From the NCBI GenBank assembly GCA_964344895.1, contig CAYFPB010000073.1, positions 1-6,718 on the forward strand: a DNA stretch of 6,718 nucleotides, in the 5' to 3' direction. Each line of letters begins with the position of its first letter. Position 1 is the stretch's first letter. This stretch comes from UBA6164 sp964344895. GTDB lineage: Bacteria > Patescibacteriota > Gracilibacteria > BD1-5 > UBA6164. This document shows, one piece after another, positions 1-6,423 of this stretch. The notes under the pieces are model-generated. The model was not told the origin of the DNA. It was given only the letters and a program-made list of their open reading frames with translations, and did no database searches. Made by a program: the position numbers and the translations under genes.

Positions 1-17
1 AGGAATATTAATTAAAT

Positions 18-45
18 TTGACAATAATTAAAACAATAGTATATT
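18..45 (+). promoter_or_regulatory. Sigma70-type promoter for the small peptide unit
   Basis: A perfect -35 box TTGACA (18-23) is followed after 16 bp by TATATT (40-45, 5 of 6 to consensus), so transcription should begin near 52. The next features downstream are the 33-codon ORF and a strong terminator, giving a transcript of about 220 nt. An inverted repeat, AAAACAATAG (30-39) with CTATTGTTTT (64-73), overlaps the -10. It could be an operator, or a weak AT-rich terminator for a gene left of the window. Confidence 0.55.
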
Positions 46-116
46 AAACTAGCTTTTCATTAGCTATTGTTTTTGAAAATGCACCATTTGTTGAACAACC
101 AAACTGGAGATGATGA

Positions 117-218
117 ATGAAAGATGATAAGAGTATTATCCATGGTAATGAAACCATGATTCATGGTGGAGCTGCACCTCTAATGGCAATTGCAGCAGCT
201 GGTGCTGTATTGGCCTAG
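117..218 (+). CDS. Small peptide with Gly-Gly motif, possible secreted peptide precursor
   Basis: This ORF encodes 33 residues and is not a family I recognise. It starts at ATG 117, eight bases after a GGAG Shine-Dalgarno-like sequence (105-108), and ends at TAG 216-218. The N-terminal half is polar and charged (MKDDKSIIHG). It runs into ETMIHGG and then a hydrophobic, Ala-rich tail ending AIAAAGAVLA. That layout resembles double-glycine leader peptides: Ile at -4 and -12 before the GG, with a 15-residue core. This is inference from a short sequence, and no peptidase-transporter gene is visible nearby. A dedicated promoter upstream and a terminator directly downstream support a real transcript. 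The reading frame stays open upstream to about 48 if UGA is Gly, so a longer protein with a non-ATG start is possible, as is a non-coding RNA of about 220 nt. Confidence 0.35.
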   Translation: MKDDKSIIHGNETMIHGGAAPLMAIAAAGAVLA

Positions 219-242
219 TTTACTACCAGTTCAACCCTAACA

Positions 243-273
243 CCCACTTCCCTAAGGGAAGTGGGATTTTTTT
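243..273 (+). terminator. Rho-independent terminator built from a GC-rich repeat
   Basis: CCCACTTCCC (243-252) pairs perfectly with GGGAAGTGGG (256-265) across a TAA loop, followed by A and seven T (267-273). It ends the small peptide unit. The sequence just before it, CAACCCTAACA (232-242), matches the CCCTAAC flank of the other GC-rich hairpin repeats in this window, so the terminator appears to be a member of that family. Confidence 0.85.
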
Positions 274-284
274 ATTTAAAAAAT

Positions 285-312
285 TTGATTTTTAAAATAA
301 ATTTGATATAAT
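285..312 (+). promoter_or_regulatory. Promoter for a structured small RNA
   Basis: TTGATT (285-290) is followed after 16 bp by a perfect TATAAT (307-312), placing the start near 319. It lies just after the previous terminator, so the downstream RNA is an independent transcript. Confidence 0.5.
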
Positions 313-318
313 GATATT

Positions 319-412
319 ACTTTTGTAGGATTTAATTGCCTATATGATTCCAGTAGAAATACTGGATGACAATTTTTACTAGAAACTTAATAATTTTTTA
401 AGTTTCTTTTTT
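319..412 (+). ncRNA. Compact pseudoknotted RNA, weakly resembling the fluoride (crcB) aptamer
   Basis: After the promoter come three elements. First is a hairpin TAGG (327-330) / CCTA (339-342). Second is a perfect CCAGTA-GAAA-TACTGG hairpin with a GNRA-type loop (350-365). Third is the segment ATGACAATTTTTACT, whose CAATT (370-374) can pair with AATTG (334-338) in the first loop, making a pseudoknot. A terminator follows. The order (hairpin, hairpin, GATGACA, loop-pairing segment, TAC) and the size of about 55-60 nt recall the fluoride riboswitch. However, several conserved positions (the AUG of loop 1 and the AAC linker) do not match well, and no fluoride exporter gene lies downstream on this strand. 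It may instead be an independent small RNA. Its last 30 or so bases are antisense to the 3' end of the MazF-like toxin gene. The fold is read by eye and is not calculated. Confidence 0.35.
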
Positions 413-768
413 ATTTCTATAAAACTACTTTCTCTAAACTCTCATATTTTATAACCAAATCTATTTTTATGAAACATTCTCATTTGGTAAAGTAATGCAG
501 TGTATTCTTTTCAATCAATTTTATAATTATAAAACCATGTTCATGACTTTATTTTTGTACTTAATGGTATTCAAAAACATGTATCATGTGATAGTTTTTT
601 AAACACAAGTATAGGTCTTCTAAATTTTTCTCACTTTCAAATTGCCTCTGACTTTACATTTAATCATATACTACACCAAAATATATCTCTTTCTTTGAAA
701 TAATTATCTAATTCAATACTATTCAAGTATTTTTTATATTCATTCCATTTATCAAAATCTTTTTTCAT
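379..768 (-). CDS. PemK/MazF-family toxin (endoribonuclease-like)
   Basis: This gene encodes 129 residues with UGA read as Gly at six positions. The fold family is recognisable. RDIFWCSIG (27-35) is the first strand. GKGEKFRRPILVFKK (44-58) carries the Arg-Pro equivalent of the catalytic Arg loop. GIPLSTK (66-72) has the Ser/Thr equivalent of the MazF catalytic Thr. ALLYQMRMF (91-99) matches the ALADQVKSI-type strand, and the C-terminus is a basic helix (IEIKKKLKKLL). Known members cleave single-stranded mRNA and are neutralised by a cognate antitoxin. No antitoxin gene is visible: 14 bp upstream is the end of the pyruvyl transferase, and downstream transcription is opposing. It is therefore an orphan toxin, or one controlled another way. 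There is no clear Shine-Dalgarno. It probably belongs to the minus-strand operon. It ends in TAG. Confidence 0.85.
381..412 (+). terminator. Rho-independent terminator of the small RNA, overlapping the toxin 3' end
   Basis: AGAAACTTAA (381-390) pairs perfectly with TTAAGTTTCT (398-407) over a seven-base loop, followed by a T run to 412. On the minus strand the same bases encode the last Lys/Leu-rich codons of the toxin gene. The T run is on the plus strand only, so it should mainly stop plus-strand transcription. Confidence 0.7.
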
Positions 769-782
769 ATTATTTTTACTAT

Positions 783-1823
783 TTATTTAAAAACCTCATC
801 TGTCTTAGTTGAATAGCTTATAGCTACAAAAGGTATAGAATATACTTGAGATAAAATCATTGAATGTAGTCTCATAGCTAGACATAAATCAAACTCTTTA
901 TAAATATATTTTGTATAAACATCTTCCATAGAATCAACTATAAGTACTGGTTCATTTATTCTTAAAAATTTATTTAAAAATTTAAAATCATTTGCTAGGT
1001 CATCTGTCTTATGAAAAGAGTGAGGTAAAAGTATTACTTTTGCCTTTTTTTCTAGTAAATAATCTATTATCTCTATTATTTTTTCTTCCTCTTTAACAGG
1101 ATCACTATCTATATATCAACTTCTCAGAGCTAAAGCTATTTTTTTTCATTCTAAATCTATATCCTCTAAATCAGCAATTCAAAATTTTTCTGCTTTTACT
1201 TTTTTTATTAAATATTTTTCTTCTGGGTTATCCCCCCTCCTTACTAAGGAGGGGGTTAGGGGATGGTCTTCCACTTCTCCAAAAACAGGATCCATAACTA
1301 TAGTTGATTCTATTCATAAATTTTTCAATAAATTATGACTGTATTTATCTCTTAGAGTTATCTTGTAAGCTCAAGAGAAGATTTTTTTTACTTCTTTGTG
1401 ATTATCTTTATTTTTTATACTTAATCATAAAGCATAAAAATATATTTTTTTCCTTAATATTCTAAAAATATTTGTTCTAAATAACCATTGTTTTAAAGGT
1501 GTTGATACACTTTGTTTTTCTACATCATAAATAATCCCCCCTCATCAAACTACAACTAAATCACTACATGATACAGTTTTTATAAATAATAAGAAATTCT
1601 TAATATTTCTAAAAATATTTTTTGGATTTTTTATATTTATTGGAAAATATTCTATGTATTCTATATTTTTTTTCTTAAAAAATGGATTTTTAGCATCATA
1701 AGAAAATACCTTAAATATAGTATCTTTCCCATACTCTTTTTCTAAGGCTTTTATCTCATTTTTTAAAATAAGCTCATCTCACAAGTTTTGTGATCATATT
1801 GATGCAAAGACTGATATTATCAT
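783..1823 (-). CDS. Polysaccharide pyruvyl transferase (CsaB/WcaK-like), short at the C-terminus
   Basis: This gene encodes 346 residues. Family members transfer pyruvate from phosphoenolpyruvate onto cell-surface sugars; in Gram-positives the CsaB ketal helps anchor S-layer proteins. Supporting motifs are an N-terminal Rossmann-like start IISVFASIGSQNLGDE, GGGGIIYD (93-100), TLRDKYS in the middle, LLPHSF (265-270) and the hallmark MRLHSMILS (317-325). The reading ends at ISYSTKTDEVFK (335-346), shortly after the RLHS motif, where relatives usually have some tens of further residues, so the C-terminal helices may be missing. Residues 187-198 (HPLTPSLVRRGD) are encoded by an inserted GC-rich repeat. 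The gene starts four bases after the XRE antitoxin stop and ends 14 bp before the MazF-like toxin, so co-transcription is likely. Activity is uncertain given both anomalies. Confidence 0.85.
1231..1266 (-). repeat. GC-rich hairpin repeat inserted in frame within the pyruvyl transferase
   Basis: CCCCCTCCTTA (1233-1243) is perfectly complementary to TAAGGAGGGGG (1245-1255), followed by the flank GGTTAGGGGATGG. Read with the gene it encodes HPLTPSLVRRG. Its GC content contrasts sharply with the surrounding AT-rich coding DNA. It belongs to the same family as 232-273, 6424-6458 and 6533-6575, and has the same orientation relative to transcription as the terminator copies, but it lacks a T tract and so should not terminate strongly. 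Confidence 0.8.
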
Positions 1824-1827
1824 AGTT

Positions 1828-2109
1828 TTAATTTAATTCTAATTTTATTTTAGCATCCAACCCCATTAATATTTTTGATAAAGTTGTTAAACTAATATTA
1901 GCATTTCAACTTTCTATTCTAGCTATTACCGACTGAGTAGTTCAAGCTTTTTTTGCTAACTCTAATTGAGAATACTTTCTTTTGTTTCTTATATTTTTTA
2001 TTTCTTGGCTTATTATATATTTTAAATGTTCTTTAATATATAAATCTTTTAATTTAGGATTTTTTTCGAAAACCTCCTTTTTATGTTGCTCAAATGTATA
2101 AAAATTCAT
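1828..2109 (-). CDS. higA: XRE-family HTH antitoxin (HigA-like)
   Basis: This gene encodes 93 residues. The N-terminal 40 are a charged helical region (HKKEVFEKNPKLKDLY). An XRE/Cro helix-turn-helix fills residues 46-85: YSQLELAKKAGTTQSVIARI, then ESG.ANISLTTLSKIL. Both conserved glycines (A-G-T and S-G-N) are UGA codons. Upstream and on the same strand is a Gp49/HigB-like toxin, so the pair has the toxin-first order of higBA systems. Such antitoxins bind the toxin and repress their own promoter. A 26-bp palindrome overlapping a promoter sits just before this gene. Four bases separate its stop from the next start. Confidence 0.85.
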
Positions 2110-2127
2110 AATTATTATTTTTTATTA

Positions 2128-2175
2128 ATAATATAGCATATATGCTATATTATATTGAATTATTTTATTTTTCAA
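2128..2175 (-). promoter_or_regulatory. Internal promoter with 26-bp palindromic operator before the antitoxin gene
   Basis: On the minus strand, TTGAAA (2170-2175) is followed after 15 bp by a perfect TATAAT (2149-2154). Overlapping the -10 is a perfect 26-bp palindrome at 2128-2153, with half-site ATAATATAGCATA. The -35 lies in the last codons of the toxin gene, and the palindrome fills most of the 50-bp gap between toxin and antitoxin. This would allow extra antitoxin synthesis, with self-repression by the XRE protein. The palindrome is seen directly; the operator role is inferred. Confidence 0.55.
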
Positions 2176-2516
2176 AATCTTTTTATAAAATCTGCTTTAT
2201 AATTAAATATTTTTCTCAAAAATTTTTTATTTAATTTATTATCCTTTTTTATTAATCAATCTAAAATTACTATTTTATTATCCAAGTAACAAAAATATAA
2301 TACTCTTCAAATATCTGTTCATTTTTTTACTCTCAATTCATAAACTTTGTCTTTTATATATTTTATATCATTTTTTCATAGCAATCAAAGTTTTAAAAAA
2401 TCTAATTTATAATAAAATTTAGCTAATAATTTTTCATTACTTATATTTAATAATTCAAAAAAATCATTTATTGGAATTTTTCCATTCTCTTTTTCATAAA
2501 ATATTATTTCTTTCAT
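2160..2516 (-). CDS. higB: RelE/HigB-type toxin, phage Gp49-like family
   Basis: This gene encodes 118 residues. The start MKEIIFYEKENGKIPINDF resembles the EVxxY-x(n)-PVxEFL opening of Gp49/HigB proteins. The core is LKLGLLGKNDIKYIKDKVYE followed by LRVKKGTDIGRVLYF (61-75) and KIVILDGLIKK (81-91), the strands that carry the catalytic basic residues in this family. Known members cleave mRNA on the ribosome. It starts 11 bp after the yifB/comM stop with AAGGAA about 8 bases before the ATG, so it is probably translated from the comM transcript. The gene has five UGA glycine codons. The usual HGFxKK reads DGLIKK here, and the activity has not been shown. Confidence 0.75.
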
Positions 2517-2527
2517 ATTTATATTCC

Positions 2528-4072
2528 TTAATAAATCTCCTCTTTTTTTCTAAAACTTAGGGCTTCTAAAATATGTTTTGACTCTATTCTTTCTTGTAAA
2601 TCAAGATCTGCAATAGTTCTTGCTAATTTTAATATCCTAAAATAGGCTCTTGCTGATAAGTTCATATTGTTAACTGCTTGTTTTAAAATATTTTCTGTTT
2701 CTTTATCTAGTTTACAATACTTATTTATTTCTTTTGTTTGCATTTCAGAATTAAAAGTAATATTTGATCAAGCAAATCTTTTTAATTGCATTGTTCTAGC
2801 TTTTTCTACTCTAGACTTTATTTGTATAGAACTTTCTGATTCTTTATAATCATCTCAAACCTTAAATTTTTCAGTTTTTACTTTTGGTACTTCTATAAAT
2901 ATATCAACTCTATCAATAAGTGGTCATGATAGTTTTTGCCTATAATTTTCTACCTGTTTATTTGTGCATTTACACTGTATATCAGGATCTGTAAAATATC
3001 AACATGGACAAGGATTCATTGCTCCTACCATTATAAATTGAGCAGGATAAGTATAACTAGCATTTGCTCTATTAATTGTAATTACTCAGTCTTCTAATGG
3101 TTGCCTTAATACTTCAAGCACACTTTTTTCAAACTCAAGTATTTCATCTAAAAACAATACTCATTTATGAGACAAACTTATCTCTCATGGTCATGCATTT
3201 CTTCATCAACCTACTATTGATATATTTGATGCGGTATGATGTACTACTCTAAATGGCCTTTTCTTTATAATAGGATTTTTCCTATCCAGCAATCCTGATA
3301 TACTATATATTTTTGAAACTTCTATTGCTTCATCTATAGTTAGATCAGGAAGTATTGTTGAAAATGCTTTTGATAACATTGTTTTTCATGATCAAGGAGG
3401 TCAATCTAAAACTATATTATGTCATCATGATGCTGCAATTTCTAATGCTCTTTTTGCATATTCTTGGCCTAATATATATTTAAAATCAAACTTAGAATTG
3501 ATATTATAATCATCTTTTATATAGCTTAAAAAATCTAGTTTTTCTACTTTTTCTAGGTCTTTATTATTATTTAAATAAGCTATTGCTTCTTCTAAATTTT
3601 CAACAGGTATTACATCAATATCTGGTATAATAGAAGCTTCTAATCAATTATCTTTTGGTACAAATATTCTTTTGAATCATTTTTCTTTTGCTCAGATTGT
3701 TGCTGGTAAAACAGAACTTACTTTTCTTAGTCTACCATCTAAAGATAACTCTCAAATAAATATAGAATCATCTACTAAATCACTATCTACATATCATTCA
3801 TGTAACAATATTCATATTGCTATTGGAAAATCAAAGCTTGCTCATACTTTTCTTATATTTGCAGGAGCTAGATTAACAGTTATTCTATTCATTGGTAATC
3901 TTGTACCAGATGATTTCATTGCTGATTTAAGTCTTTCCTTACTTTCCTGTACTCATTGATCTGGTAATCATACTATTGTAAAACTTGGAAGTCAATTATT
4001 TATATCTACTTCTATCTCAATTAAAAATGAATCTAGTCCATTTACTGTTATACTATTTACTTTAGAAATCAT
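2528..4072 (-). CDS. comM: YifB/ComM family Mg-chelatase-like AAA+ ATPase
   Basis: This gene encodes 514 residues, the usual length for the family. An N-terminal LonC-like ChlI domain (about 1-170) opens with VNSITVNGLDSF and has FTIVGLPDQGVQESKERL and NLAPANIRKVGASFDFPIA. The AAA+ domain follows: ILGQEYAKRALEIAASGGHN (200-219), Walker A DGPPGSGKT (223-231), Walker B VLFLDE (305-310), a CPCG...CKC cysteine cluster (354-369), and GPLIDRVDI with the arginine finger (383-391). The C-terminal Mg-chelatase domain contains LSARAYFRILKLARTIADL. In transformable bacteria ComM is a hexameric helicase that promotes branch migration during integration of incoming DNA. Around 25 conserved glycines are UGA, including three in the Walker A motif. 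It is first in the minus-strand gene string, driven by the promoter at 4104-4133. Confidence 0.95.
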
Positions 4073-4103
4073 GTTTATTTTAATTATATACTAAATATAT
4101 CTT

Positions 4104-4133
4104 ATTATATATACAATTATTTTTAAAAGTCAA
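4104..4133 (-). promoter_or_regulatory. Promoter for the yifB/comM gene string
   Basis: Minus-strand TTGACT (4128-4133) with an 18-bp spacer leads to a perfect TATAAT (4104-4109). The predicted start is near 4097, giving a leader of about 25 bases before ATG 4072. It is arranged back to back with the lipoprotein promoter, with the two -35 boxes separated by only 2 bp. Confidence 0.6.
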
Positions 4134-4135
4134 AT

Positions 4136-4178
4136 TTGATTTTTGATTTTTTTTTATATAATATACTTGTATATTATA
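4136..4178 (+). promoter_or_regulatory. Promoter and inverted repeat for the lipoprotein-holB pair
   Basis: TTGATT (4136-4141) is followed after 15 bp by a perfect TATAAT (4157-4162). An inverted repeat TATAATATAC-TT-GTATATTATA (4157-4178) starts at the -10 and extends downstream over the predicted start site, where a repressor could bind. Its half-site ATAATATA is shared with the palindrome at 2128-2153, though AT-rich sequence makes chance similarity plausible. No Shine-Dalgarno precedes ATG 4200. Confidence 0.5.
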
Positions 4179-4199
4179 CTTTTTTAAAAATTAAATATT

Positions 4200-4517
4200 A
4201 TGAAAAAAATAGTTGCTTTACTTGTTGTTAGTTTACTTGTTAGCTCTTGTTCTGGAGGAAAAAAAGAAGAAAATAATACTAATCCTACTCCAAAACCTCC
4301 TGTTATAAAAGAAGATATTAATACTGAAAAGCCAGTAATAATAGAAGAAGATTCTACAGATGAAAATACTTCTAATTCTTGAGAAAAAACAGATAATCAA
4401 ACTGAAGAATCAAACCAAGATAATACTACAGAAAATACAGATAATGATATGGATAACTTAAATGAAGTTAATGACCTGCTTGATGATTTTATAGACTCTC
4501 TAGATGAAAATGAATAA
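4200..4517 (+). CDS. Small acidic lipoprotein of unknown function
   Basis: This gene encodes 105 residues. The first 17 are a lipoprotein signal: basic MKK, a hydrophobic stretch IVALLVVSLL, then the lipobox VSSC with Cys17 as the predicted lipidated residue. The mature part is low-complexity, rich in Glu, Asp, Asn and Thr with a Pro patch (NPTPKPPV), and ends in an acidic region LLDDFIDSLDENE. It looks like a flexible membrane-anchored tether. One UGA (Gly61) lies in the middle; without code 25 it would seem to stop at 60 residues. It overlaps the holB start by 14 bp, so the two are translated from one message. No function can be assigned. Confidence 0.85.
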
Positions 4518-5202
4518 CAATAATCTTAAAGAAAGCATTATTTCACAAATAGATAAAAATGATAGCTTACTTCCATTTTTATTTATTTCAAAAAACATAG
4601 AAATACTTAACTCTCAAATTAAAGAGTTAGGTATTTCTTTACTTTCTCATTTTGATATTCCTTCTTGCTACCTCTATACTTTGGAAGATAACTGATCCAA
4701 TATAAAAATAAGTGAAATAAAAGACTTTGTTGCTAGTTCTAATTCAAGACCTCCTTACAAGTTCCAAATATTTTTTATAGAAAATATTTCTAGGCTTACC
4801 TTAAAAGCTAGCAATAGCCTACTTAAGTTTTTTGAAGAGCCTAGTAGTATAAATATCATTTTCCTTACTAATAACTGAGAAAACTGAGTTTTAGATACTA
4901 TTTTATCAAGAGTTCAACTAATTGATCTATGATCAAACTCAAGCATGGTAAAAAATGACTTTATCTACTCTATGTTAAATAACTACATAAACAATAAAGA
5001 TCCTGAGATTCTCTCATATTTTTTCAGAAACAAACTAGAAAAAGAAGAATACATTTCTTTTCTAGAACAACTTATACTCTACATAAAAAACAAACTAAAC
5101 TACATAGACTTTCTTGACGAAATAAATGAAGATATCAATGTCATAAAACAAAACAATGTTAATGCTAAATATGTAGTTGATAAATGGCTACTTAGACTAT
5201 AA
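4504..5202 (+). CDS. holB: DNA polymerase III delta-prime subunit (clamp-loader), divergent
   Basis: This gene encodes 232 residues, shorter than typical delta-prime (about 300 or more). Family signals are IKDFVASSNSRPPYKFQIFF with FIENISRLT (the IDxAEKLT-like Walker B region, 82-99), ASNSLLKFFEEPSSINIIFL (102-121), and ILSRVQLIDL (133-142), matching the sensor and SRC motifs; the SRC cysteine is Val here. There is no Walker A in the N-terminal part, in keeping with delta-prime being a non-hydrolysing clamp-loader subunit. The C-terminal collar region is short and Lys/Asn/Ile rich. Four UGA glycines occur, one at codon 64. The start could be ATG 4504 or ATG 4510, both inside the lipoprotein end; neither has a clear Shine-Dalgarno, so translational coupling is likely. 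The gene ends in TAA at the edge of a palindromic terminator. Confidence 0.85.
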
Positions 5203-5236
5203 AAAAGAAATTTAGAATATTCTAAATTTCTTTTTT
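5201..5236. terminator. Perfect palindromic bidirectional terminator between holB and the adhesin gene
   Basis: A perfect 36-bp palindrome is centred between 5218 and 5219 (core AAATTTAGAATATTCTAAATTT region), with A runs at its left and T runs at its right. It begins within the holB stop codon and lies just beyond the adhesin gene stop (5239-5241), so it can end transcription from both convergent genes. Confidence 0.85.
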
Positions 5237-5238
5237 TA

Positions 5239-6351
5239 TTAATCTCAGTTCATTTGTATTATACTTATATTCGATTCATCTATATCATTATTTCAACTAT
5301 TAGACCAACATATATATATTTCAGTATTAAAGTTTAAATCAATACTAGTTGATCAACTTGAACACCCTCCAAATTTAGCTTCTACATTAAAAGTTCATCA
5401 TCTTCATGGTGCTGGATGATCTGAAAGTGTAGCAACTTGTAATCAATGTTTATTTGTTGTTGTTCCATTCCATCATGTAGCCATAGAAATAATTCATGTC
5501 CAAGTTGAACGGTAATATCAACTTCATCAGTGAGCTTGAGTTATTGTAACCAACATACTTCATCATAATTGAAATGGTCTTCAAGCATTATGATAAAAAC
5601 CTGTAGGAGTATCAATAAGTGTTCATTTTGTATTTCCTACATTTATTACTCATTTTACATCCAACTTAGCTTTAGGAGTTGTTGTTCAGATTCAGACATT
5701 ACCATTACTATCAATCTTTACTTTCCTACTTCAATTTACATATAATCATAAATCTCCCCCTGTTTCTGTTCAAGTAACTGTTCAAATTCTTCATTCATTT
5801 CAAGCTTCATAAAAATCAATTATTGTTCAAGCTTGTCATGCATCAAAATTTATTGCATTTGATGTAGCTTTAACTATTCAATTTACTTCTAGTTTTTCTG
5901 TTGGTGATGATGTTCATATTCATACATTACCATTACTATTAATACGCATTTTTTCACCATCAGCACGTCAAAAGATATGTTGATCAGCATTATGGGTAAT
6001 ATTTACAAATGAAGCCGTAGATCTATTGTAATGATTAATAGTATTTCAACCAGAAGAATCTCCTGGATAAAACTCAAAACCTCCTGCTTCATTATTTGAA
6101 ACTACTAATTTACGCTGTGGACTACTAGTCCCAATCCCAACATTACCTCCACTCACACTTATCCCCCCTATCTTATCATTCACATCCTGATACCAACTTG
6201 CTGTAATTGAATCTCAAGTACTTACTGTTGGATCTGTTGTTGATCTGATGCTGGCTGCATAGGCTACTGAGAATACTGTTAGTCAGAAAAATGTTCCAAA
6301 TACTATTCATTTATAGGCTGAGTAACTTGTATTTTTTAGTATGTTTTTCAT
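5239..6351 (-). CDS. Secreted fibre/adhesin-like surface protein with NVGIGT repeats
   Basis: This gene encodes 370 residues. The N-terminus has a basic, hydrophobic signal-like segment (about 1-33) with a plausible cleavage after AYA (YAAS). Three copies of the tail-fibre-type motif follow: NVGIGTSSPQRKLVVS (70-85), NVGIGTSSPTEKLEVNG (142-158) and NVGIGTTTPKAKLDVKG (218-234), spaced 72 and 76 residues. Each is preceded by a (I/S)NGN-like turn and ends a beta-rich unit, as in trimeric fibres and phage tail-fibre-like surface proteins. The last 130 residues are Gly/Trp/Tyr rich with two cysteines (330 and 348) that could form a disulfide and may be the binding head. More than 30 glycines are UGA, but residues about 62-98 use GGN codons. 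The role is inferred to be attachment to host cells or surfaces. There is no Shine-Dalgarno before ATG 6351. Confidence 0.8.
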
Positions 6352-6370
6352 AATTTTTGTTTTATGTAAT

Positions 6371-6410
6371 ACCCCCCCTCTGTCCTTTGGACATTTCCCC
6401 TTGTCAGGGG
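6371..6410. repeat. Double hairpin GC-rich repeat
   Basis: Two adjacent stem-loops lie here: TGTCCTTTGGACA (6381-6393) and CCCCTTGTCAGGGG (6397-6410), preceded by a run of seven C at 6372-6378. It stands out from the AT-rich surroundings and lies in the presumed 5' leader of the adhesin gene, where it could affect translation or mRNA stability. It differs from the CCCTAAC-flanked hairpins and may be a second repeat type. Confidence 0.65.
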
Positions 6411-6423
6411 AGAAAAAATATAG

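Noticed and set aside
45..217. Minus-strand frame opposite the small peptide gene with a lipobox-like FGCS
   Set aside because: It has no ribosome site and no promoter on that strand; the plus strand has promoter, GGAG and terminator.
2131..2150. Palindrome between toxin and antitoxin as a terminator
   Set aside because: It has no T tract on either side, is AT-rich, and overlaps a good -10 box; an operator is more likely.
2667..2849. Plus-strand open frame of 60 codons
   Set aside because: It is antisense to the comM C-terminal region and is a composition shadow.
3672..3959. Plus-strand open frame of 95 codons
   Set aside because: It lies wholly antisense to the comM N-terminal domain, which has clear family motifs; no promoter or ribosome site fits.
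4504..4695. Short separate genes at 4504-4695 and 4945-5202
   Set aside because: They are the same frame interrupted only by UGA glycine codons and together make one holB gene.
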